64,000 nt of DNA, from the NCBI GenBank assembly GCA_022478985.1, contig JAKSZP010007888.1, positions 364,236 to 428,235 on the forward strand, read 5' to 3'. The stretch comes from Massospora cicadina. Lineage: Eukaryota; Entomophthoromycota; Entomophthoromycetes; Entomophthorales; Entomophthoraceae. The notes beneath the pieces were generated by a model. The model had not been told where the DNA came from and did not search any database. It saw nothing but the letters and a program-made list of their open reading frames with translations. Every line of letters starts with the position of its first letter. The stretch's first letter is position 1. The translations under genes were made by a program, and so were the position numbers. Shown here piece after piece: positions 56,400-64,000 of the stretch.

Positions 56400-57420
56400 T
56401 AACATAGAAGCTCACACCACTATAGGTCATGGTGGGGCCAAGAAAACTTATGAGCGGATCAGGAATTAGTTTTATAGGGATGGAATGATGGAATCTAATG
56501 TTAAAGTCTTGGAAGCTTGCCTTACATGTAAAAAGCAATCCTGTTTCAAGATTGGTATCATTATCAACCAACTACCCCACAACAACCATTCCACACTATC
56601 AGTATGGACGTAGTCAGTCCCCTCCCTCAGGCAACTAGTGGCAACTGATTTATCCTTGTAGCTACTGACCAAATCACTAAATTGGTTGAAGCCGTGGCTA
56701 TCCCTGCCCAAACAACCAAGGCTACAGTCACCTTTTAAATCAAAACATTTTCACTTGAAATGGCTATCCACAGGTACTACTCTGCGATAATGGTAAGAGC
56801 TTCACCTCCAGAGTAGTTAAAATTCTGGCTACAACTATGTGAGCCCAGCAACTTTTCTCAGCTCCATAAACCCTCCACAATTGGGACCGTGGAAAGAGCT
56901 AATGGAACTTTGGTTTCCATTCTAAGGAAAATGGCCTCCTCTGATCCTCTCCACTTGAAAAATTCTTACCCAGTGCTATCATGGCTTACCAGATCAGTTA
57001 TCATAGGATCTTGAAAATGGCCTCGTTTCATGTTTTATATGGAGGGAACAAGAATACCTGCTTTTTTAGTTAAAAATGTGTTTTCCTCTAGAGTTGGTGA
57101 ACCCAACAAAAGTCATAAACAGATTAGCTCAGCGTATCATCTAATTTCAAAATGAGGCTATAACTAAATTAACTAAAATGGTGACAAAAGAATGGCTTGC
57201 TGCTAAAGAGTTATGAACCCCCTGCCTACATTCCAAGTATCTAATATTATACTACCATAACCACATCACTCCTAGAAGCGGTAAGATTGGATTAATTTGG
57301 TAAGGTCCCTTCACCATCACCTAAAAAGAGGTAATGAGAATTCCATTAAATCTCTGGCTACTGGGATCACCATCAATTGGGTACATGGCTGCTTCCTTTG
57401 GCCTTATTCTCCCCAACATT
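56400..57420 (+). pseudogene. Element C integrase
   Basis: Begins with the zinc domain (GHGGAKKTYERI, then VLEACLTCKKQSC at 56505-56545). The core has SMDVVSPLPQATSG near 56605 (first Asp), VLLCDNGKSFTSRVV near 56780 (second Asp) and VERANGTLVSILRKM near 56895 (Glu), so all three catalytic residues are still visible although frames differ. Later parts include MASFHVLYGG near 57020 and a broken C-terminal module to about 57380. A purine tract follows at 57421. It inserts cDNA into the genome; inactive here because of frameshifts and stops. Confidence 0.82.
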
Positions 57421-57431
57421 ATTGAGGGGGA

Positions 57432-58181
57432 TGATGACAAAATTTGCCCTCTCAGCTACAAGGAAGGATGTTTTGGGTTTAAACCAGCTGAAAGGGGGAA
57501 TTAATAGGCATTTACAATTTTCTGATGATTATAAGTACAAATCTAATAATATTGACAATATTGTTGACCAAAAGGCCTTGGCCAATTATTGGTAGAACCC
57601 CACAAAATTTTGGTAACACATTTTGATAAATTTCAAGGAAACAACCAACAAGTCAAACAGTTGGATATCTCTGACCATTTGTGGACCCTGTGGCGTCCAT
57701 CAAATGGAACCTCCCAGCCACCATCAGGTCCCTTCATGCACCTATGTGGGGACCCGCCCCTTTTATATGGGTGGCAGGGGTCCCCCAAGGTAAAATAATT
57801 TCTACTATTGGGGATTAGCTGAAGCTAATTAAAGCATTACTGCATGGGTTTGTAATGCCAGACGTTAATTTCCTATCCATCATACAGCTCATGCGAAGCA
57901 AGTGATCTGAGCTTCAATAGGCTACTGTAACATATTTTCTAATTCAGACGGTAACAAGCCATACCAAACTTACTAGTAAATTCCCTCTGACATTTGATAC
58001 TGTTTAAATACAGATCAGTCAGATAGTGAGGGGATTGCTTTTTCTCTTTGACCCCACACTACTAATAAAATTATAAAAAACCCAAGTTTTTATAAGTGTT
58101 TATTTATTAAATTTTATTAAAACTTTTGTGGGATCCAGCGTGTGTAGGCACCAGCAAGCACCCATAAGCTGGATTCCTACA
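57432..58181 (+). repeat. Element C 3' LTR
   Basis: 750 bp, TGATGACAAAATTTGCCC..GGATTCCTACA; pairs with 36354-37096. Confidence 0.9.
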
Positions 58182-58259
58182 CCAAAATTATCAACTAAAA
58201 TCTTATACTTTTACACAAGAATATTGTACTTATCAAATCAGACAAAAATAGATTATTAT

Positions 58260-58528
58260 TTTATATGCCTTAAGGCTGAGGATAAGTTGAAAATTTGATA
58301 TATGAAAAGATGTCATAGTGTGATGAGCCTATAGTATTGTAGATCGCCATTAGTAAGTTTAGTAATTACTAAATGAACAAGTAAATTAAACTATATAAAT
58401 AAATTATAGTAACTATTATTAAGGCATATATAAGTTTAGTTTTTCATCAAATAAGTAAATCGACTAAATAAATAAACTAAAATAAGTATTATGGAGGGCC
58501 ATTAGTAAGTTTAGTATGTATAATAATT
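58260..58528. repeat. About 76-bp tandem array, left of LINE-1
   Basis: GCCATTAGTAAGTTTAGT recurs at 58347 and 58498, with a degenerate copy (GGCATATATAAGTTTAGT) at 58423, a period of 75-77 bp. The next unit is cut by LINE-1 and continues after 63916 (GCCATTAATAAGTTTATT at 63966). AGTATGTATAATAATT (58513-58528) is the LINE-1 target-site copy. Confidence 0.68.
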
Positions 58529-58659
58529 TAAATTTATTGCAGGGAAGGCCGACCATGGGACGGACACTTCTGAATATGACTCAGAAGAGACAAAACTCAG
58601 TACCAGGTGAGGCACCTCAGAGAAGCGATGCTATTTCTTGTTGCCAGCGGGAACGCCAC

Positions 58660-59261
58660 TTATGGGAAGGGGGAGGGAACATGTGTAGGGGGCGTAGACA
58701 CTATTGAGCACGTGTGGAGGAAGGGGTCTGATTTGATGAACCAGACTGGGAACCAGGAGGAGACCAGCTGCCGGCGACGTGGTGGGAGATATCCAAACAT
58801 CCACGCTTGAAAGTGATCCACCAAATGAGACCGGAATCTGTGGACAGCTTCAGGGAGGGTGGGGATGGATCCGGCGATGGCATCCAAGACAATCGTGTGG
58901 ATAGTCCACATGGCGATTGCAACCACCAGAGCACGAAGGGAGGGTGGGAGGGGGAGGCCATTGATGAAGCAAACATATCTCTTGACAGACTGAAGGGATG
59001 TGTTTGATCCTGGCCTAGCAGACGTTGGACTTCGCGCCATATTACTTTAGAGGTGGGGCACTTCTCCAGGCGGTGAAACAGCGTTCCATACTGGCCACAC
59101 ACGACACAGGATGAGTGTAAAGCATTAGAGCGCTCAGCTGTACAATACACCCGCCTCAGGCAGCGCCACACATGGGAACGGACTTGAGGCTGCAACAGAG
59201 GATGGTGTGCGTATTTCCAGATAGTCTTTTGGGTCTCAGTGGAATAAGGGATGTCCATCAT
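58660..59261 (-). pseudogene. LINE-1 ORF2 C-terminal region with zinc-like motif
   Basis: The 186-codon open frame 58701-59261 contains SHVWRCLRRVYCTAERSNAL and CVVCGQYGTLFHRLEKCP, the C-x2-C..H..C pattern found after the reverse transcriptase in many LINEs, then VIWREVQRLLGQ. It belongs to ORF2 and is separated from the preceding 59258-59944 frame by a small shift. The end of the protein (58660-58701) differs between frames. Confidence 0.78.
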
Positions 59262-60286
59262 GTCCAGGTATCCACCCTGGATAGGACTTGAGGTCGAATG
59301 GGGATCACGCCATCATGGATGGGTAGCCCCTGTACCTCTTGTGTGAACTGAGGAGAGGGGCGGCCTCTTCGGGTTGTATGTCCACTAATACGAATTCTCC
59401 ATTCTGCGCTTCGCATGGAGAGTAGGATTCGTTTGTAGTGGGTTTTGGTCCCGTGAGGACCTGTGGCTGATGTGTGTGATGCGAGGTATTTCATCAGGGA
59501 GTGGGGGTTTGATGGATTGTTGAGGCCCAAGGCTCGGGAGAAGTTGGAGCAGGCCGCGCGGGACCAGTGTTGGGATGGGAGTGTAGGAGCAGTGACGGCC
59601 ACAATCCAGGTGCCTAGGATCTTGGCGGCATGGGCTTTGAAGTCAAGTAGGCCCATGCCACCATTATGATGAGGGCCAAACATGACCTCTAGCCGTACTG
59701 GTGGAGGGCGGCCTGACCAAAGCCAACCTTGTAGCAAAGCATACAGTGATTTGAAGAAGCTTGGGGAGAAGGGGATGGCGTGGGCTCCAAACCAGACTTT
59801 GGATAGGAGCATAGAGTTGGCAAGAACAACCCTGCCAGTGAGGGTAGTAGGGTGGGCTCTGAGAGAGGCGATTCGCTTCGTCACGTTGTCCAGTATATGG
59901 CCCTCCATTACTGCTGACGCGTATCCTCCTGCCTCCAACCACACGCCCAGATGGCGTACCAGTCCTATGGTAGGTCACGGCACAAAGGGGAGCACCAGTG
60001 GAGCGGTGTGTTTTGAGTTAGTAAGGCGTGGACTTGGGCGAGCAGCTGGGCTGGGTTGGGAACTACTTGCTGGGGCCCAGCAGGTTTGATACTGACCAAG
60101 GAGGATGATTTCGGTTTTGGAGGCGTTCAGTGCCGCGTTGCTTACCCGGGAATATTCCTGGATGAGGGCTTCAAGCGCGCATGCATCTTTATTATTAGAC
60201 ACCCCCACCACGCAATCATCTGCAAATGCCATCATCTTGACTGGGGTTTGCCCTGGCACATGGACCCCAGTGAGTTGGGCATTCAC
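59258..60286 (-). pseudogene. LINE-1 ORF2, RT palm end and thumb region
   Basis: 59975-60286 carries VKMMAFADDCVVGVSNNKDA with the catalytic FADD box intact, and SRVSNAALNASKTEIILLGQ. The 228-codon frame 59258-59944 continues with VTKRIASLRAHPTTLTGRVV and NSMLLSKVWFGAHAIPFSPS, typical of the segment after the palm in this class. A frame change separates the two near 59960. Confidence 0.85.
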
Positions 60287-60346
60287 ATTTTGCAGTAGTG
60301 GGTCAAGGCTGAAGTTGTATAAGAGTGGGCTCAGGGGGTCCCCTTG

Positions 60347-60960
60347 TCACAGGCCCCTTTGAGGATGGACTACTTCCGTTAGGAAACCTGGGCCGCGCAC
60401 AGCCATTGTTGCAGATTCCGTGAGCAGCATCACCCAGTTAATGAAGCGGGGAGGTAGGCGGAATTGTTGGAGGCAGGCCCTAAGGTATTCCCAGTTTACT
60501 CTATCATAGGCCTTTTGTTGGTCCAAGAATACAAGTGCCCCAGAGGCTGTGGACTGACACACATTAGCCACAGAGTGCACGTTATCCCAAATCGACCTTC
60601 TGGGGATGAAACTGAATTGTTCTGGAGAGATGGTGGCAGATGCTACAGTCCCTAAACGGTTAGCCATGATTTTTGTTAAAATTTTGGTGTCTGTGTTTGT
60701 TAGAGAAATGGGGCGCCAGTTGGCTAAGTCTAGCCTATCCCCTTTCTTGAAGAGTGTGACTGTAAAAGCCTCATGTCCTCCTGGTAGGAGGCGCGTTTCC
60801 AACAGGCTTTGGTTGAGTGAGGCTAGCAGCAATGGGGATATGTATTTAAAATATTTTTTGTAGAACTCATATGGAATGCCATCTGGGCCTGGGCATTTTC
60901 AGTTTGGCGCACCACGAATGGTAGTCCATAATTCTTTTGGAGTAATTAAATTCATTATTT
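60347..60960 (-). pseudogene. LINE-1 ORF2, RT fingers and palm
   Basis: CPGPDGIPYEFYKKYFKYIS (60890-60830) leads into LFKKGDRLDLANWRPISLTN, then QFSFIPRRSIWDNVHSVANV and GALVFLDQQKAYDRVNWEYL with the first catalytic Asp. GPGFLTEVVHPQRGL ends at 60347 in a TGA where LINE-2 has Lys (GLKQGDPLSP). After this stop QGDPLSPLLYNFSLDPLL continues in frame with the FADD box. The single stop in an otherwise good domain suggests fairly recent loss. Confidence 0.85.
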
Positions 60961-61600
60961 CCGGGTATCAGAAAATGGCGCGGATATGAGCTCTGTCAAG
61001 AAATTCCGCCATTTTGGCCGGCTGAATTGGTTTGGCTCGGTATAACTCAGAGTAATATCTTTGCGTTTTGATTGCCACTTCAGCCGGTGTGTCCACCTTA
61101 GAATTATCCGATCTTCGCACCTGTGTGCAGGCCACGCTCTGGCGTGGTGCAAAATTTTTTTTGAAGAAGTATGCGGTGCACTTGTCGCCTTTAGTGATGC
61201 ATGTGGCCCTGTATTGGACACAAACCCGATGTTTGTGTTGCCTTTCAAGTGCGTTGAGGTGGGCTGCTGCCTCCGCCCACTTCTGGCCCTATGCAGGGCT
61301 ATATCCTGAGGCTGGAATGTTGGACTCCAAGTGGGCCAATTCCGCCAGCGTGCACGATATAACCGCTGATGTGGCTCGTGAGCGTCTGGATGAGAGATGG
61401 TGATAGTGGCGGATGGTGTCTTTTTTGAAAGTTGCCCATGTGGAAATGGGGTCCGCGCAAAACGGTGCAACAAACAATTTTGCCAAAGTTGCCCATGTGG
61501 AAATGGGGTCCGCGCAAAACGGTGCAACAAACAATTCTGCCAAAGTTGCCTCTTCCACCCACGTGGAAAATCCTGGTGATGCAAGCTCTGGGGGGCGGAT
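60961..61600 (-). pseudogene. LINE-1 ORF2 linker between endonuclease and RT
   Basis: Minus-strand frames give HYHHLSSRRSRATSAVISCT, TLAELAHLES, then YRATCITKGDKCTAYFFKKF. After a shift they give DNSKVDTPAEVAIKTQRYYS and EFLDRAHIRA, matching LINE-2 (YFFRQFHSCV, DPAEVKAEVHRYYTKLYHD). Several frames are open through the GC-rich stretch; only this one resembles the other LINE. The tandem duplication at 61431-61544 lies in it. Confidence 0.7.
61431..61544. repeat. 57-bp exact-type tandem duplication in LINE-1 ORF2
   Basis: A 57-bp unit (AAAGTTGCCCATGTGG..CAATTYTGCC) occurs twice in a row with one difference (TTTTGCC/TTCTGCC). 57 is a multiple of three, so it adds 19 residues (FVAPFCADPISTWATLA-type) to the linker without breaking the frame. 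LINE-2 has a single copy of the corresponding region. Confidence 0.92.
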
Positions 61601-61639
61601 TTTGCACCAATGTGGAGCCTTTGCAACTGTGATGGGTAA

Positions 61640-62344
61640 GTGGTATGTTATCGAGACCAGTCAGTGGTCAGAGAATTCCATTTTCATTGTTTTGAAGTGG
61701 GAGATGTGGGGTTGGAATTTTGCCAGTGCTAGAATAAGGTCAATGCGGGTCATGGACCTTAATTGGCTGTTGTGGATGTGGGGACGCGTCATGTTTTTGA
61801 GCAGTGGGGCATGTCATGGCAGCGCATCCATTAACCCAAGGGTGGCTTTTAGAACGCGTAGTTCTACGTGACCCTGTGGGGCGTGGGGTGAGGGCAGCCA
61901 CCGGTCCGTTGGTGAGGTTAGCCAACAGTTCATGTCACCAATTAGGAAAGAATTGGGGGGTAGCGGGAGGGATTTGACTGACGAGAAAAATTCCCAACGC
62001 TCTTGTGCACCATTTGGGGCGTAAATGTTGACGATTGTGTGTGCAACATTGGCCCATGAGAAGGTGACAACGAGCACTCGGTCATTTAGGAATATTTCTG
62101 AAGATGTAAATTTGAAAAAATTGTTTTTCTGAATTAGCACCTCACAGTGCTTCAACCAAAAGGATAGGGATGGCAGGAGCATTGTTTTCCAAGCATCCTT
62201 GGAACCTCGTGGACAGTGGGTTTCCTGGATGGCCAGGATATCCACGGGTAAATTATTTTGTAAAAAACTCAGTTTCCTAGCCCAGGATGGGGAGGCCTTG
62301 AGTCCAGCGATATTCAGTGTCCCTAGAGTGAAGATTTCCCCCAT
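61640..62344 (-). pseudogene. LINE-1 ORF2 AP-type endonuclease
   Basis: Starts MGEIFTLGTLNIAGLKASP at 62344, five bases or so after the ORF1 stop region, and has the family's motifs in order: VDILAIQETHCPRG (Glu), VNIYAPNGAQERWEF (Tyr/Asn), LIGDMNCWL (Asp, Asn) and, after a stop near 61814, TRIDLILA. The His near the end (S-D-H motif) is expected around 61650 and is not convincingly seen. The enzyme nicks the target DNA to start reverse transcription. The frame is open to 61814 (176 codons). Confidence 0.85.
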
Positions 62345-62350
62345 CGCACC

Positions 62351-63651
62351 TTAGGTGCGAGGGGGTGGGCCCCCTGGCCCACCAGCCTCTTCCAGGTCCC
62401 CACGGGCTTTCACAGCAGCGTGGGTATTAGCAGCAACACTATCGGGGTTTTTGTTCATTTTTGTGGAAAGAGTCGCATTGGCTTTGGCCTTCGCTTTTTG
62501 TTTTCCTGACGTCGGACGAATTTTTTGCGGTGCGGATAAGTTCGGTGCACCGTCGAGTGGGGCAAAAAAATTTTTTTTGGTTGGGATAGGTCCCAAGTCA
62601 GTTTCAACCGGGGCTTGGGTGCAGCGATTGGGTGAGATCGAATCTCCCATTGGATCCTTGGATTGAGTGGCCTGTTCAGCTTGGGCCTCCCAATCTGATT
62701 GGGTGATGGATTCCCGAGTTGCTTCCACCACGAAGGTCTCCATGTCCTCCTGGCGTTGTGAGTGTGGGATGGTGGTGGTGACCTTGGCCGCTTCCTTGGC
62801 CGCAGCCCTATGGGCCTGCTTGGCCTTCTTATGCTCCTGCGGGGAGATGGGCTTTACCAATAGGTAGCAGCCTTGTGCTCCCCACGGGAAGGCCTCTTTG
62901 GTGCTTGCGGTTGGTTTGTAGTGCGCCTCTCCGCTGGCCATGGCCGCCAAGGGTGCTCTTGGAATGTAACGCCCTCTTTAATGGGGCACGCGTGTGCCTT
63001 ATGGCCGAACGCGTCACAGTGGGTGCAAATGGGGGGCGCGCTGTCCACGGTTACCCAGAATGGGTGGGTGGTGTGCCCTGTGATATCAATAAAGGTGGAG
63101 TGCAGGATCTGGGTTAGGTCCTTCGCAATCTCCTCAGTTGGGGTCAGAACTACGATGGCTTTGCCGGTGCACAGGTATGGCATCAGCATGAAACGTTGCA
63201 TTTTGAAAGATTGTATTTCGCCATATATGGCGAGACCATCTTTCAGGTGTTGCTCCAAAATGTCACGTTTTACCGTAGTAGGCAAAAAGTCAAACGTGAG
63301 GAAAATTTGGTTTGATTTTGTCCATCTGGTGCATTTAGTTTTGATGACCCATTGCCCTTCGGGGAGGTCAACCACTATGCGCACCGCTGCAGCCTCATCT
63401 GCTGCTATTTTGCTTTTAAAACCTAGGTCCAGCCAACCGCGCGACATGGAGTGAGGTGCAACGTACACCGCGGTTGGGAAAATTTTGTGTACATCTTCAC
63501 AAAATTTTTCCCATAGGGCCATTTTTTGGATGTCCAGATATACACAGACTCCGAATTCCTTTTTTTTAGTACTAGATGGTCCCAACGGACTCTGAATTCC
63601 ACCGACGAAAGTGGCTGGGAATGTGGCATATTGATGTACTGGTTGCATCAT
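62351..63651 (-). pseudogene. LINE-1 ORF1, RRM-like plus CCHC, one frameshift
   Basis: The first in-frame ATG pair is at 63651 (MMQPVHQYATFP); an upstream in-frame stop precedes the segment at about 63745, so longer starts need another frame. The protein has ALWEKFCEDVHKIFPTAVYV and SRGWLDLGFKSKIAADEAAA, then FDFLPTTVKRDILEQHLKDG (RRM-like), and a CCHC knuckle CTHCDAFGHKAHAC near 63030. The frame ends at 62854, but the coding pattern goes on in a second frame (62950-62351, 199 codons, Lys/Ala/Pro-rich, TSGKQKAKAKANA). A shift near 62890 links them. The protein binds LINE RNA. Confidence 0.82.
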
Positions 63652-63900
63652 GCTTGCCACGCAAGTATCTCTGGGGAAATTGTGACTGCCAGTTTTTTTA
63701 GATTTTCTTCTATTCCGCCAGATTCTCCGGGGCGTTTTCAAACGTTAGAGGCCGCGGGCCTTCCGCCTGCTCCTCTTGCCTTGCTTGCCCAACTGCTCCC
63801 AGACATGGGCGCAGACTAATCCCCTCTATGAGATTATCAAACTAGATTTAGTCTTGAATTGAATGGGTTGCAAAAGTGTTTGCAACGAGAAAGAAAAGTT
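63652..63900 (-). promoter_or_regulatory. LINE-1 5' leader
   Basis: Shares its whole length with 1-350 of the window and ends at the same base, which defines the 5' end. An upstream ATG frame (MSGSSWASKARGAGGRPAAS then a TGA) is conserved in both copies and might be an upstream ORF or the true N terminus with a shared mutation. Such leaders normally contain the internal promoter. Confidence 0.55.
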
Positions 63901-63916
63901 AGTATGTATAATAATT

Positions 63917-64000
63917 AGAACACTTAAATTATAAATAAAGAACTTAAGTTAAATAAAGTTGATAGCCATTAATAAGTTTATTATTTTATTAAAACAATTA
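63917..64000. repeat. Tandem array continuation, right of LINE-1
   Basis: GCCATTAATAAGTTTATT at 63966 continues the array of 58260-58528 in phase if LINE-1 and one target-site copy are removed. Confidence 0.6.

Larger units (their letters stand above)
36354..58181 (+). mobile_element. Element C, Ty3-type LTR retrotransposon, split by D and A2
   Basis: LTRs of about 745-750 bp (36354-37096 and 57432-58181), a primer-binding site at 37100 and a purine tract (ATTGAGGGGG) at 57421. Gag, protease, RT, RNase H and integrase occur in order but separated: RT is cut at 39440/46811 by D, and the interval between RNase H and integrase is cut at 48170/56395 by A2. The element itself is about 6.3 kb after subtracting the nested ones. 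The left LTR edge is uncertain by a few bases, and no clear target duplication was found. Confidence 0.88.
58529..63900 (-). mobile_element. LINE-1, full-length non-LTR retrotransposon
   Basis: 5372 bp, flanked by a perfect 16-bp duplication AGTATGTATAATAATT (58513-58528 and 63901-63916; 18 bp if the preceding TT is counted). On the minus strand: a short leader, ORF1 (CCHC), then ORF2 with AP-type endonuclease, reverse transcriptase and a C-terminal zinc-like motif, and a 3' tail ending GCAATAAATTTA. It has no poly(A) run. It is the least decayed LINE here, but ORF1 and ORF2 carry frameshifts and stops. It is richer in G+C than its surroundings. Confidence 0.95.

Noticed and set aside
36354..58181. 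A target duplication for element C (CCAAT/CCAAA near both ends)
   Set aside because: The left LTR edge cannot be fixed to the base and only four of five bases would match, so not claimed.
61431..61544. Repeat pair considered as a CRISPR array
   Set aside because: Only two head-to-tail units with no spacers, inside a LINE coding region of a eukaryote.
62873..63454. Plus-strand 193-codon ORF over LINE-1
   Set aside because: Antisense shadow of ORF1; open mainly because of high G+C content.

Overview
The window looks like a transposon-dense stretch of a eukaryotic nuclear genome, most likely a filamentous fungus. The guess rests on the mix of Ty3-type LTR retrotransposons, CCHC-ORF1/AP-endonuclease LINEs and tRNA-derived SINEs, the AT-rich spacers, and the lack of bacterial gene structure. 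I could not place the species. I found no intact host gene, rRNA or functional tRNA; essentially everything recognisable is retroelement, most of it broken by stops and frameshifts.

Layout, left to right. 1-350 is the 5' end of a minus-strand LINE (LINE-3). 351 to about 1700 is a decayed minus-strand Ty3 Gag-Pol piece (F), followed by an unassigned 154-codon minus-strand ORF (2477-2941). 3089-20529 is Ty3 element B (+), split inside its integrase by Ty3 element A1 (8174-18370, 5-bp target duplication GGAGT). The 5' LTR of A1 itself carries E1, a 625-bp LINE-tailed insertion with a 16-bp duplication. 22127-24042 is E2, a longer copy of the same ORF1-only element, with a 15-bp duplication. 24396-30613 is LINE-2 (minus, 14-bp duplication), interrupted by about 770 bp of AT-rich DNA. 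30628-36017 is AT-rich and apparently non-coding, with a degenerate repeat of about 570 bp. 36018-36152 is a decayed SINE. 36354-58181 is Ty3 element C (+), split twice: by element D (39441-46810, minus, TSD CTTCC) inside its reverse transcriptase, and by A2 (48171-56394, minus) between RNase H and integrase. One LTR of D carries a SINE with an 18-bp duplication. 58529-63900 is LINE-1 (minus, 16-bp duplication), inserted in a roughly 76-bp tandem array that continues to the window end.

The most interesting signal is a set of partners sharing one 3' tail. LINE-1, LINE-2, the ORF1-only elements E1/E2 and both SINE copies end in variants of CTGGTCGGC..ACCTCAAATAAATT, and most are flanked by 14-18-bp target duplications. 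This fits a LINE whose reverse transcriptase recognises a specific 3' end and mobilises two kinds of non-autonomous parasite in trans. E elements encode an RRM/CCHC ORF1-like protein plus a C-terminal domain (motif ADAPTP) that I also see in the Gag region of LTR element D. Family A additionally carries a conserved antisense reading frame between integrase and the 3' LTR. All assignments come from reading the sequence and the translations; no database search was possible.
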